DNA from: UBA6544 sp049601975
GTDB taxonomy: Bacteria; Pseudomonadota; Alphaproteobacteria; UBA8366
Length of the DNA stretch: 42,556 nucleotides
Reading direction: 5' to 3'
Assembly: GCA_049601975.1 (NCBI GenBank)
Contig: JBMYRC010000020.1
Coordinates: 1-42,556, forward strand
Position 1 is the first letter of the stretch. Every line of letters starts with the position of its first letter. Made by a program: the position numbers and the translations under genes. This document shows, piece by piece, positions 22,653 through 32,152 of this stretch. The notes below the pieces were generated by a model. That model was not told the DNA's origin, ran no database searches, and saw only the letters and a list, made by a program, of their open reading frames with translations.

Positions 22653-24251
22653 TCAGATGCCGAGGCGGCGTTCGTACAAGTCTGGCAGGTCGTTTTCAAG
22701 GAGGACTACATCTCCGGATTTCGCGTTCTCGGCAATCCAGTCGTTCGCTTCGGCAAAATTCTCGCAGCGGATGGTCTCGGCCTCGTCGTCCGTGTGTTGC
22801 TCGAAAGCATCGACGAAACTCTCGATCCGACTGGGGGCAATCGCGAGTAGAGTATCCACATGTGCCGCCGCGATCTCGCCAAGGCGTGTGTGCTCTTCAT
22901 CATGGGCATCGCCCAGTTCCACCATGCCCGGAGTCGCTAGGATGCGCTGACTGCCGGACTCCACCAGGATGTCGAGCGCTTCAAGGGCGGAGGCGAAACC
23001 CTCGGGGTTGGAGTTATAAGCATCGTCGACCAAGGCTGCGCCGTTCGGGCCCGGCTTCACTTCGAAGCGATGGGTGATCTGCGGCGTTGATTTCAGCGCC
23101 AGCGCCACCGATTTCGGATCGGCGCCGAAGGCACAGGCCACCGCGAAGACGAGGGCGATATTGGTGATCTGGTGAGTGCCGAAGATCGGCACGGTCAATT
23201 CGTACGTCCCGCCCTGCCACGTCAGGGAGAGGGATAGTCCGTCCTTGGATTGTGATTGGGCCAGTATTCGCAGGTCGCAGGTTTCCCCTTCACCACAGAC
23301 GATCATGGCGTCGGGAAAGCGGTCAGCAAAGGCGCGCGCTGGGGCGTGAGAGAGCACGTCCTCAGTGACGATCACTTTGCCGCCGCGCGCAACGGTCGCC
23401 TCGGCCAATTCGAACTTGGCGCTCGCGACGGTCTCCAAGGTCTTGAAACGCTCGTAATGCGCCTTGCCGATGGCGGTGATGACGGCAAAGTCCGGCGGCG
23501 CCAGTTGGCACAAGCGATCGATGGAGCCTGGACCATAGGCGCCCATCTCGGCAATGAAATAACGGTGCTCAGGGCGCAACTGTTCGCGCACGATCCGGGC
23601 AATCCCCATCGGCGTGTTGACGCTGCCGGGAGTGGCGAGACCCGTCGAGGCGGCTTCCAACACGTGGGAGAGAATGTGTTTCGCCGACGTCTTGCCGAAG
23701 GAGCCGGTAATGCCGATCACCTTAGCTTCCAGACGCCCGAGTTTTTCATACGCTTCACGCCAATAGCGCCGCTGCACGTATGCTTCCTGTGGGGCAAGGG
23801 TCCAAACGGCAAAGGCCAGCATCAACGGCATGGTTTGGATAGGGACGAGCCACAAGATTGGTGGGAGATAGAGATAAGAGAAGACAAATCCCATTGTCGC
23901 CGCATAGATCATCGCGACGACAAGGATGCGCTTTGCGCGCGCGGTCAGGACGAGTTTTTTCTTGGCGTCTTTAAGGGGGTTCCGCTCACGCCAAGCGGCG
24001 GTCAGCAAGAAACCGCCGACGATGGCGACGAGGATCCATCCTCCAAGGCGCGGAATGAAATACGCCACGGCCACGAGCAGCAGAATGTTGACGCTCAAAC
24101 GTTTGTCATATGACCGGGAGGAAACGATCCATTTGAGGAACCGCGGTGCGTCGTATTCTTCTTGCTGGAAGACATGCAGCAGCAGAATCAATCGCCGCGC
24201 CGCGAATACGAGAAAGATGATCCAGATAAATAGCCAAACCGGTGCGCTCAT
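22653..24251 (-). CDS. Membrane-anchored Mur-ligase-family protein (MurF-like)
   Basis: The 532-aa product has about five hydrophobic membrane segments in its first 150 residues, then a Mur ligase core: P-loop GITGSFGKTSAKH at about 180-192, NTPMGIARIV, ITAIGKAHYERF with the metal/substrate His, HQITNIALVFAVACAFG, and the C-terminal domain with RFEVKPGPNGAALVDDAYNSNPEG. Mur ligases use ATP to join an amino acid or peptide to a carboxylate. Classical MurF has a soluble N-terminal UDP-binding domain; its replacement by a membrane domain suggests another, perhaps lipid-linked or membrane-delivered, acceptor. It starts with a 4-bp overlap (ATGA) with the alpha/beta hydrolase. A D-Ala-D-Ala-ligase-like gene is divergent 150 bp away from that hydrolase. 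No other mur or division genes are near. Confidence 0.85.
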   Translation of the reverse strand: MSAPVWLFIWIIFLVFAARRLILLLHVFQQEEYDAPRFLKWIVSSRSYDKRLSVNILLLVAVAYFIPRLGGWILVAIVGGFLLTAAWRERNPLKDAKKKLVLTARAKRILVVAMIYAATMGFVFSYLYLPPILWLVPIQTMPLMLAFAVWTLAPQEAYVQRRYWREAYEKLGRLEAKVIGITGSFGKTSAKHILSHVLEAASTGLATPGSVNTPMGIARIVREQLRPEHRYFIAEMGAYGPGSIDRLCQLAPPDFAVITAIGKAHYERFKTLETVASAKFELAEATVARGGKVIVTEDVLSHAPARAFADRFPDAMIVCGEGETCDLRILAQSQSKDGLSLSLTWQGGTYELTVPIFGTHQITNIALVFAVACAFGADPKSVALALKSTPQITHRFEVKPGPNGAALVDDAYNSNPEGFASALEALDILVESGSQRILATPGMVELGDAHDEEHTRLGEIAAAHVDTLLAIAPSRIESFVDAFEQHTDDEAETIRCENFAEANDWIAENAKSGDVVLLENDLPDLYERRLGI

Positions 24252-25033
24252 GTCTCATTCTCCAATGCATCGGCGAATTGCTTTAGTTGGAACGCCGTCT
24301 GATGCCGCCCATCTCCTAATACGGAATAATGGTCTAGTCCGTCCAATTGAATGTATTGGGCATCCGGGATGAGTTCCGCCAATCGCTGGCCAAGTTCCGG
24401 CGGCGTTTCCGTATCGGCGCTGCCGAAGACCAATCCCACAGGACAGCGGATTTGCCGGGCGACCTCGCTCAGGTCTTCGTTCACCACTTTGGTTAGGATG
24501 CCTCGCATCTCGCCCGCCGTTCGGTAATCGGCGCTGCCGAAGCGTTCGCGCAATCGGTCTTTGTCGCCCATCGGCAACGCGCGCAGGGACTTATAGAGAG
24601 CCACTTTCGATTTTACCTTCAGGGCGGCGAGCGGCGAGCGTTTGCGTTGTAACCCAGCGGCCGCGACCAGAAACAGAGCGTCGATGCATTCCGGATGCCG
24701 GGCAGCAATTTGCAAGCCGACCCGGCAACCGAAGGAATGCCCGATCCAGAGCCGACGGCCTGCTGGTAGTGTTGCAAGGAAGGAGGCGCAGGCATCGGCA
24801 TATTCCGCCGTTCCCCAATCGTTAGTTGGTCTTGGCGAGACACCGAATCCGGGGAAATCCAAGACGATATTGAAGGCACTGGATTGCCAAGTCTCGGCTA
24901 GCGGCAGAAAGGCGTGATGGTCCTGTCCCCAGCCGTGGGCCCAGACGAATTGCCGGTCGGCCGTCTCGTCACCGAGCGTCCAATACGCGATTGTCTGACC
25001 GTCTCGCTCGAATTGCCGGGAATTAGTGGACAT
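24248..25033 (-). CDS. Alpha/beta hydrolase
   Basis: From ATG 25033 the product is 261 aa. The oxyanion segment HGWGQDHHAF, nucleophile elbow GHSFGCRVG (Ser100), acid FGSADTETP (Asp207) and LDHYSVL (His235) give a complete catalytic triad. No signal peptide is seen, so it should act in the cytoplasm. An upstream in-frame ATG at 25102 adds 23 residues (MRSSVTANGAV) that do not align with the fold and lack a clear ribosome binding site; neither start is strong. Translation is coupled to the Mur-ligase-like gene. It may act as an esterase, amidase or thioesterase on the product of the ligase pair, but this is inferred from position only. Confidence 0.8.
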   Translation of the reverse strand: MSTNSRQFERDGQTIAYWTLGDETADRQFVWAHGWGQDHHAFLPLAETWQSSAFNIVLDFPGFGVSPRPTNDWGTAEYADACASFLATLPAGRRLWIGHSFGCRVGLQIAARHPECIDALFLVAAAGLQRKRSPLAALKVKSKVALYKSLRALPMGDKDRLRERFGSADYRTAGEMRGILTKVVNEDLSEVARQIRCPVGLVFGSADTETPPELGQRLAELIPDAQYIQLDGLDHYSVLGDGRHQTAFQLKQFADALENET

Positions 25034-25256
25034 CCGGACCCGTTTCGCACAGTCTCGATAAACTATTGTCACCGCTCCGTTAGCGGTGACTGAGGACCGC
25101 ATTTAACCGAATTAGCGCAGCCTTGAAAGAACCCGCCCCGTATTATCACGATAAAGCCTTGTTCTTGCCGCGTCTCGGCAAGCCCGTCGGCATCTATTGC
25201 GGGGGACGGCACTCGCTGTCAGCACCCTTAATTGCGAATCGCCGGAGGAGGAACCG
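25034..25256. promoter_or_regulatory. Divergent promoter region of the ligase cluster
   Basis: About 220 bp lie between the hydrolase start (minus) and the ligase start (plus) and should hold both promoters. I see a ribosome binding site for the plus-strand gene but no confident -35/-10 pair or operator. Confidence 0.4.
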
Positions 25257-26468
25257 ATGACGGCCAAGCGCAGAGTAGCGGTATTCTTCGGCGGTCGTTC
25301 GCCAGAGCACGACGTCAGCATCGTCACCGGCCTGCAGGCGCTGGGCGCGGTGGATGCCAGCGCCTATGACGCATTTCCCGTCTATATCTCAAGTCAGGGC
25401 GAATGGTTCGTGGGCGATGCCTTGCGCGACCGGGCTAACTATCTTCCCGACGATAACACGCGTCGCAATTTGACCGAAGTCATGCTGGACGCGACCGACG
25501 ACGGAGAGGGACAATTGGTCCCGCGCAAATCTGGCATGTTCGGGCGCGGTAAGCCCGTCAACTTCGATGTTGCCTTGCTCGCCTTTCACGGTAATAAGGG
25601 GGAAGACGGGCAAATACAGGGCCTCTTTGAGATGGCGGGTGTGCCCTATACGGGCATGCGCACGATGGCGTCGGCGGCCCTGATGGATAAATCGGTGACA
25701 AAGCGCTTGTTGGCGGGCCAGGACATATCGCAATTGGATTGCGCGGTTCTACGCCGTCCGGCTGACGGCCTGGTTATCACCGGTGCGGCGGTGGCGGAGG
25801 CGGTCGGTAATGCGAAGTTTCCGGCTTGCGTGAAACCATGCCATCTCGGTAGTTCTATCGGCGTCGCCAAGGTCGATGATATGGCGGAATTACGGGAAGT
25901 CTTACCGTCGATCTTCCGGCTCGATCCGGTTGCCATCATGGAGCCCTTCGTTCCGAACTTAGTTGAGTACAACGTCGCGGTCTCGGCATTCGATGGCGAG
26001 GTGCGGACGTCGGCCATTGAGCGACCGAAGCGCAGCGCCGAACTGCTAGATTTCAAGGAGAAGTACATGTCGGGCGGAGGCGGCAAGAAGGGCGGGTCGA
26101 AAGCACTCGGGACCGCCAGCGAAGGCATGCTGTCACTGACCCGTGATATCAATCCGAACATCCCGGCGGAGTTGGAGGCGAACATTCGTGATTGGGCTGC
26201 GGCGGCCTACGCGGCGGTCGGCGGCACTGGAGCGCCGCGCATCGATTTCCTCGGTGACAGTGAGACCGGCGAACTGTGGTTGAACGAAGTCAATCCATGT
26301 CCTGGCTCCTTCGGTTATTTCCTATGGGAAGCGGCGACGCCGCCGATGTTGTTCACGGAATTATTGAGCCATCTTATCGAGGAGGCGGTCGGCGAGTTCC
26401 GTAATTCGCGTCTCCCCTCCGACCCAACACCCAAGGAGGCGCGGTTGTTCAAGCGGCCATACGAATAG
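25257..26468 (+). CDS. D-alanine--D-alanine ligase-like ATP-grasp enzyme
   Basis: From ATG 25257, with GGAGGAGG just upstream, the product is 403 aa, longer than standard Ddl (about 310-360). Ddl landmarks are VFFGGRSPEHDVSIVTGLQ, AFHGNKGEDGQIQGLFEMAGVPYTG, MDKSVTKRLL, the ATP lysine in CVKPCHLGSSIGVAKV and the metal-binding loop EVNPCPGS. Differences from housekeeping Ddl are a Gly/Lys-rich insert (GGGGKKGGSKALG, about 273-285) and EVNPCPGSFGYFLWEAA in place of the usual EVNTLPGMT region. Ddl enzymes join two D-alanines; these changes near the second-substrate pocket suggest a different amino acid or peptide. It is divergent from the alpha/beta hydrolase and Mur-ligase-like genes, which suggests one three-gene function. 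It ends in TAG. Confidence 0.85.
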   Translation: MTAKRRVAVFFGGRSPEHDVSIVTGLQALGAVDASAYDAFPVYISSQGEWFVGDALRDRANYLPDDNTRRNLTEVMLDATDDGEGQLVPRKSGMFGRGKPVNFDVALLAFHGNKGEDGQIQGLFEMAGVPYTGMRTMASAALMDKSVTKRLLAGQDISQLDCAVLRRPADGLVITGAAVAEAVGNAKFPACVKPCHLGSSIGVAKVDDMAELREVLPSIFRLDPVAIMEPFVPNLVEYNVAVSAFDGEVRTSAIERPKRSAELLDFKEKYMSGGGGKKGGSKALGTASEGMLSLTRDINPNIPAELEANIRDWAAAAYAAVGGTGAPRIDFLGDSETGELWLNEVNPCPGSFGYFLWEAATPPMLFTELLSHLIEEAVGEFRNSRLPSDPTPKEARLFKRPYE

Positions 26469-26548
26469 CACCGCTTGACGGATAGCTCGCCGACCCAAGC
26501 TCAATAGCAATGCGTGGGAAACCGGCCTTATGGCCAGCGGGAGGCAAC

Positions 26549-28630
26549 GTGGGCGAAAATCAGCAATATCGCTTGGGTGTGGATGTCGGTGGTACCTTCA
26601 CCGATTTTGTTCTGCTAGATGAGATCAACAGTGAAATTCACATCGCGAAATCTTTGACCACGCCCGCCGATCCGTCGGTCGGAATATTGACCGGGGTGAA
26701 GGCCTTCGACGAACGGTGCGAGGGGCATGTGGAAGCGACCCGCCGAATTGCGCATGCCACAACGCTGGTTGCGAATTCCGTGATAGAACGCAAAGGCGCG
26801 GTCACGGCGCTACTGACCACCAGAGGTTTTCGAGATATTTTGGAACTGCGCCGCCACGTCCGCGTGACGACCTACGAGCTTTTCGCCGACCCGCCCGAGC
26901 CCTTGGCGCCCCGCTGGCTGCGCCTGCCGGTGGATGAGCGTGTCTTCTCTGACGGTAATGTATTGAAAACCGTCCAGCGCGAGGATGTCGAGCGGGCAGT
27001 CGAAGTGATGCGGGCGGAAGGTGTTACATCCGTCGCCATCGCGTTCCTGCATTCTTATGTCAATCCGGCGAACGAACAGGCTGCGGCGGAGATCGTCCGT
27101 GAGCTGGCCCCGGAAATCGCAGTGACCCTATCGTCGGACGTGTTGCCGCAAATCAAGGAATTCGAGCGGACCAGCACGACCGTGGTCAACGCCTACGTCA
27201 AACCGTTGGCAAAACGCTATCTTGCTAATTTGGACGCCGGTTTGCAGAGCGCGGGTTATAAGGCGCCGCTGCACATCATGCTCTCGAACGGTGGCCTGGG
27301 TTCGACGACAACAGCGGGCGATTTCCCCATCCGTCTCATTGAATCCGGACCGGTCGCGGGCGCGATTGTCGGACGGCAATTGGCGGAACTGATGAATATT
27401 CGAAACGTGTTGTCCTTCGATATGGGTGGGACCACAGCGAAAGCGTGTCTCATCCGGGATCAAGCTTTGCCGATCACGGATGAGCTGGAGGTCGCGCGCT
27501 CAAAACGATTCACCAAGTCCAGCGGATTTCCTGTCGGTGTGCCCGCCGTCAATATGATTGAAATCGGCGCCGGTGGCGGCAGTATCGCGGCAGTCAATCA
27601 AATGGGTATCGTGCAGGTAGGACCGGAAAGCGCGAGCGCGGACCCGGGGCCGATCTGCTACCGTCAGGGCGGCACGCGGCCGACGGTCACGGATGCCGAC
27701 CTCACCTTAGGATATCTCAATCCATCGAACTTCGCGGGCGGCACGATGTCGCTCGACGATGCGGGCTCGCGCGAGGGACTCGACCGGGATATCGGCGCAC
27801 CGCAAGGGCGGGCTACGTTGCAGGCTGCTTGGACTGTCCACGACGTGATCAACGAAACCATGGCGGCGGCGGTGCGCATGCATGTCACTGAACGTGGTGG
27901 CAATCCTGAGGAAGCGACGATGGTGGCCTTTGGGGGTGCGGGGCCGGTGCATTCCTATAATCTTGCCCGCAAGCTGCATATTCGAAAATTAGTCGTGCCG
28001 TTGCGCGCCGGTGTTCTCTCCGCGCTCGGCCTGTTGGTGGCTCCACCCGCATACGACATGGTGAAAACATACAAGGCGCCGATTCGCACACTTAATGCCG
28101 CGGATATCACAGCGCAGATGGATGCGATGGCGTCCGAGATATCCACGCTCCTCAACGATATCGAAGCTGTGGGCGAGCGTCGTTTCCGTCGGGCGCTCGA
28201 TGTCGGATATATTGGTCAAAGTTATCAGGTAACTGTGCCGCTGGAAGGTGCGCCGGAAGGTGAAAAAGTATTCGACACGTTCGCCCGGCTCTACCGCGAG
28301 AAATACGGTTATTTCTACGAAGATGTTCCGGCGGAGATTGTCAATCTTCGGGTCTTGGGCCAAATCGCGGGAGCAGGCTTGGATTTGACTCCGATGGAAG
28401 TGGGCGACGGCAGTGCCGCCGTCCCGACCGGGGAGCGCCCGGCTTATTCGCCATCGCGCGAGGAGATGATCCCCTTTGCCGTTTATGACCGAGAGACACT
28501 GCGCCCCGGCATGTCATTCCATGGGCCGGCAATCATCGAAGAAGTAACTTCGACGACCATCGTGGATGGCGATGGCTCTGTCGAAATTGACGCATACGGC
28601 TCGCTTGTCGTGACCTTGGAAGGAGTTTGA
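26549..28630 (+). CDS. Hydantoinase A-type subunit (second copy)
   Basis: I start this at GTG 26549 because GGGAGG lies just before it; an ATG at 26510 would add a 13-residue leader without such a site. The roughly 693-aa product shows LGVDVGGTFTDFVLLDE, IAHATTLVANSVIERKG, ELFADPPEPLAPRWLRLPVDERV, MLSNGGLGST, LIESGPVAGAIVG, SFDMGGTTAKACLI, IGAGGGSIAAVNQ, SADPGPICYRQGG and AFGGAGPVHSYN. It should be the ATP-using partner of the HyuB encoded 4 bp downstream. It differs throughout from the HyuA at 20504-22564. No MarR-type palindrome precedes it, so it is outside that regulon. The substrate is unknown. Confidence 0.9.
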   Translation: MGENQQYRLGVDVGGTFTDFVLLDEINSEIHIAKSLTTPADPSVGILTGVKAFDERCEGHVEATRRIAHATTLVANSVIERKGAVTALLTTRGFRDILELRRHVRVTTYELFADPPEPLAPRWLRLPVDERVFSDGNVLKTVQREDVERAVEVMRAEGVTSVAIAFLHSYVNPANEQAAAEIVRELAPEIAVTLSSDVLPQIKEFERTSTTVVNAYVKPLAKRYLANLDAGLQSAGYKAPLHIMLSNGGLGSTTTAGDFPIRLIESGPVAGAIVGRQLAELMNIRNVLSFDMGGTTAKACLIRDQALPITDELEVARSKRFTKSSGFPVGVPAVNMIEIGAGGGSIAAVNQMGIVQVGPESASADPGPICYRQGGTRPTVTDADLTLGYLNPSNFAGGTMSLDDAGSREGLDRDIGAPQGRATLQAAWTVHDVINETMAAAVRMHVTERGGNPEEATMVAFGGAGPVHSYNLARKLHIRKLVVPLRAGVLSALGLLVAPPAYDMVKTYKAPIRTLNAADITAQMDAMASEISTLLNDIEAVGERRFRRALDVGYIGQSYQVTVPLEGAPEGEKVFDTFARLYREKYGYFYEDVPAEIVNLRVLGQIAGAGLDLTPMEVGDGSAAVPTGERPAYSPSREEMIPFAVYDRETLRPGMSFHGPAIIEEVTSTTIVDGDGSVEIDAYGSLVVTLEGV

Positions 28631-28634
28631 TCGA

Positions 28635-30299
28635 ATGGCTATTCGCAATTCCGAACTACCACTCGATGTCGTCTGGCCGCGCATGATCGCCATCGCGGAT
28701 GAGATGGCGACGACCATGCTGCGCACCGCCTTCAGCCACGATGTGGTCGAGGTACACGATATGTCGACGGGCTTGCTCGACGACCGAGGATATTTAATGG
28801 CGCAAACCTGGTTGGGAGCGACGGGTCATACCGGTTGCATGCCCGCCTTCGGCGCCAATCTGATTGAGGCCTTCCCGCCAGAGACCGTGAAGCCTGGCGA
28901 TGTCTTTATCTGCAACGACCCGTGGCTCTGTAATGGTCAGACAGCAGATGTCTTCATCACAACGCCGGCTTTTCATCAGGGCAAGCTCGTCGGCTTCGCG
29001 GTGAATACTATTCACCACGTGGATATCGGTGGGCGCAAAGGTTCCGGTCTGTCCGAAGAAGTCTTTGAAGAGGGCCTGATTATCCCGATGCTGCGGCTCT
29101 ACGATGCGGGTGAGCCGAACGAAATGCTCTTCGGTCTGATCCGTCGTAATGTGCGGTATGCCGAAAAAATGATCGGCGATTTGCGAGCGCAAATCGCGAC
29201 CGGTTGGGCCGGGTGCCGTGAGTTGGAGCGCCTTTGCAAGGAATTCGACTTCCCGGATTTGCGCGAAGTTTCAGACGAGATCACCGGACGCACCGAGGCC
29301 GGCATTCGTGCCGGACTGCAGGCATTGCCCGACGGCGAATGGCGCGAAGAGATGATGATGGATATCGACGGTATTGATGAGCCGCAGCCGCTCGTCGTCA
29401 CCGTCAAAATCGAAGGCGATCAGCTTTATGCGAATTTTACCGGTACTGCGCCCCAGGTCCGCCGTCCAGTCAATTGCCCGATCAACTTCTCGCGCGCCTA
29501 TGTCGCGGTGCCGGTCAAGATGATCTGCGACCCGGCTCTGCCCAACAATCAAGGAACCTATCGCCCGATCACCTTAAACGCGCCGGACGGCAGTTTGCTA
29601 AACCCCACATATCCGGCCGCGTGTTTCTGGCGCCTGAGTGCGGGGATGTTGGTAGCGGAGCTGATGTTCAAAATTTTCTCGCGCATCGTGCCGGATAGGG
29701 TGCCGGCGGAATCGGGCTCGTTGCCGACCTGGCAATTCTACGTGACCGGTAATAAGCCGGACGGCGAGTCCTACGCCCTGCATCAGCATTCCTTCGGCGG
29801 CATGGGTGGTCGGCCGGGCAAAGACGGTTTGTCGGCAGTCAGTTTCCCCTACAATGTCCGCGACGTCTCCATCGAATGGTCGGAGCATGAAACGCCGATC
29901 CTCTATCATGCGCGCGAGCTCATTCCGGATTCAGGTGGTCCCGGTAAATCGCGGGGCGGTCTCGGTCAGGAATTGATTTTCGAGGCATACGAACCGGGCA
30001 CTGCGCCGAAACAGCCCTTGGTGTTCTCTGGTGCCGCGGGCCGCATGCGCTTTCCCCCGCAAGGCTTGGGCGGCGGTAAGCCGGGCGCTCTTGCTCGTAT
30101 CGCCGTCGACGACAAACCCATCGCACCGTCTAGCTCGCCTGAATTTCCCTTTAGGATTGGTGAGGTCGTGCATTTGCAATTGCCCGGCGGTGGCGGGCAT
30201 GGCGATCCGTCCGAGCGCGACCGAGATGAGATAGCGCGCGATCTAAAAGCTGGATATATTACCCCTGAAGGCGCGAAGTCTGACTACGGTGCGGAGTAA
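28635..30299 (+). CDS. Hydantoinase B-type subunit (second copy)
   Basis: The 554-aa product is a complete HyuB-family protein: RMIAIADEMATTMLRTAFSHDV, DVFICNDPWLCNGQTADVFITTPAF, VNTIHHVDIGGRKG, the conserved middle with GFHG-type turns replaced by FGGMGGRPGKDG, GGPGKSRGGLGQEL and the C-terminal LPGGGGHGDPSERD. ATG 28635 follows GGAAGGAG, which sits inside the last codons of hyuA, so expression is coupled. As part of a HyuAB complex it would hydrolyse a cyclic imide or lactam. The stop TAA at 30299 is followed by a degenerating histidine kinase gene, so this pair forms a two-gene operon. Confidence 0.9.
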   Translation: MAIRNSELPLDVVWPRMIAIADEMATTMLRTAFSHDVVEVHDMSTGLLDDRGYLMAQTWLGATGHTGCMPAFGANLIEAFPPETVKPGDVFICNDPWLCNGQTADVFITTPAFHQGKLVGFAVNTIHHVDIGGRKGSGLSEEVFEEGLIIPMLRLYDAGEPNEMLFGLIRRNVRYAEKMIGDLRAQIATGWAGCRELERLCKEFDFPDLREVSDEITGRTEAGIRAGLQALPDGEWREEMMMDIDGIDEPQPLVVTVKIEGDQLYANFTGTAPQVRRPVNCPINFSRAYVAVPVKMICDPALPNNQGTYRPITLNAPDGSLLNPTYPAACFWRLSAGMLVAELMFKIFSRIVPDRVPAESGSLPTWQFYVTGNKPDGESYALHQHSFGGMGGRPGKDGLSAVSFPYNVRDVSIEWSEHETPILYHARELIPDSGGPGKSRGGLGQELIFEAYEPGTAPKQPLVFSGAAGRMRFPPQGLGGGKPGALARIAVDDKPIAPSSSPEFPFRIGEVVHLQLPGGGGHGDPSERDRDEIARDLKAGYITPEGAKSDYGAE

Positions 30300-30336
30300 T
30301 GCTTCAGTCAGACCTATAGATGAGAGCAATTGAACG

Positions 30337-32054
30337 TTGGGTCTGCGTTCTAGACTGCAAAACACCTCGGATATGAAATCAGCCGGATCTATCGCGGTTT
30401 TGTTCGAGCGGCCTGCGAATATTCGCGCGCTGCTATTGCGAGGTGGTGCGGTCCCAATGATAGCTGCAAGCTTGGTCGCTTGTTTTCTATTCTGGCTCCT
30501 TTGGGGTTTTGTTTGCGAACGAGACCTAATCGTGTGGTTCGCGGCAATCATGAGCGTCAATTTTATACGCCTGATTTTGATTAGAGTTACGGTTTCAAGA
30601 ATAAAGAGTGACGAGGACGCGGTCCTACATTGGTTAGCTGCGCTAACATTTGTTGCCGGTATGGTTTGGGGATCGGCGGGGATGTTCTTGGTACCGGCCG
30701 AACCACTAGAGCTTCGGGTTATCCTGAGTTTTGCGTGGGTGGTTTAGTCGCGGGTACGGTCGCGATTTACAGTCATTGGCTGCCTATATTCTTCGCCTTT
30801 GACCTCCTCAATATGCTGCCGATTGCGATTCAAATTTTGGCAGGTGATCGAGATATCGACAAATTGATGGGTGTTTTGCTGATTGTTTACACCGTCAGTC
30901 TCATCTTTTTGGCGGTTAATTTCGTTCGGGCGCTCCGCCAGTCCATGTCGCTGCGGGAGACTCTTGGCGATGTTGAACAGTTTATGGAGTCGATATTTAT
31001 TCACCTTCCGTTTCCGGTTGCGGTAAAAATCGCCGGAGAGCTGATATATTTTCGTGAATGTAAGGTTTGCGGAGCGACGTAGATTGTTGACAAAAGAAAT
31101 CGCCGATAAGGACCCAGAGGAGATATTGGAAGCTGAGTCCGCTGTGTTGATTCGCAAATATGACCGGCGTGTCGTCGAATCGAAATCATCGGCAATAATC
31201 TAAAACCGCATAATCGACTCTGATAGATCGCTCCGAGATTATCTTTCTGTCAAATATCCCGTCATCGACGAAGTTGGAGAGGTTCATTCGATCGTCTCAT
31301 TGGATGTTGACATTACGGAACGCAAGAATGTGGAATTGGCCTTGCAGCAGTCGAAGGAAGTGGTCGAACTTGCAAACCGCACCAAGACCGAGTTTCTCAC
31401 GAATATGAGTCACGAGTTACGGGCTCCCCTCAATTCGATCATTCGGTTTTCCGACGTTCTACAGATGGCGGCTCTTGGACCGGTCTCACCAAAATATCGT
31501 GAATATGCTTCTGAGATTAATTTGGCCGGTAGGCACCTTCTGGCGCTAATCAGCGATATCCTTGGTGTGTCCAAGATCGAAGCTGGTGAAATAGAAATTG
31601 ATGAAGAGGTATTCGATCTTTCTGGCTTGATTGCGGAGACGCTGCGCATGGTCCGTGACTGGGCGGAACAAAAGGGCGTGGAGTTAAACGAATCCTCACT
31701 CGTGAGAAAATTCCTGATCAGAGCCGATCTGCTACGCTTGAAGCAGGTGCTGCTGAACGTCTTGAGCAATGCCATAAAATTTACACCGGAAGGGGGCAAA
31801 TTGACTTGTCAACGAGATGCGAGGACGGCAGTGGAGATATCGCTATTTCGGTGCAAGATACGGGAATTGGGATCGGTGCGATTGATTTACCGCGTGTCGT
31901 GCAACCGTTCGTTTAAGTGTCCAACCCGAGCATCCGCAATGCGGAAGGAACGGGCCTCGGCCCTACTTTAGCGAAGGCGTTCATCGAAATGTATGATGGG
32001 ACGTTATCCATCGAGAGTGAACCGGGCACATTTTTGAAGGTATCGATCCTATAG
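30337..32054 (+). pseudogene. Degenerate membrane sensor histidine kinase (PAS-HisKA-HATPase)
   Basis: Joining three frames gives a full hybrid of membrane segments, PAS-like domain and kinase core. Pieces: 30337-30747 (RPANIRALLLRGG and membrane helices), a shift near 30735-30745 into VGGLVAGTVAIYSHWLPIFF, a second shift near 31055-31065 into FVNVRFAERRRLLTKEIADK, a TAA at 31201-31203, then VDITERKNVELALQQ, the H-box TNMSHELRAPLNSI, the N-box LLNVLSNAIKFTPEGG, a third shift near 31800, the G1-box VQDTGIGIG, a TAA at 31914-31916, and the G2-box EGTGLGPTLAKAFIEMYDG, with the final TAG at 32054. At least three frameshifts and two internal stops make it non-functional. The motifs are well kept, so inactivation is recent or the sequence has errors. 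Its output partner is unknown. Confidence 0.9.
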
Positions 32055-32152
32055 CCGGCGCAGAGGCACATGCCGTGATTGACGAATAGGGGTATGGTTG
32101 CCGACATTGGGCTATATATAAATCGACATTGAAGTCGCAGAAGGATGGGAAG

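Noticed and set aside
23256..24113. 285-codon plus-strand frame opposite the Mur-ligase-like gene
   Set aside because: Antisense shadow; charged, low-complexity product with no start signal.
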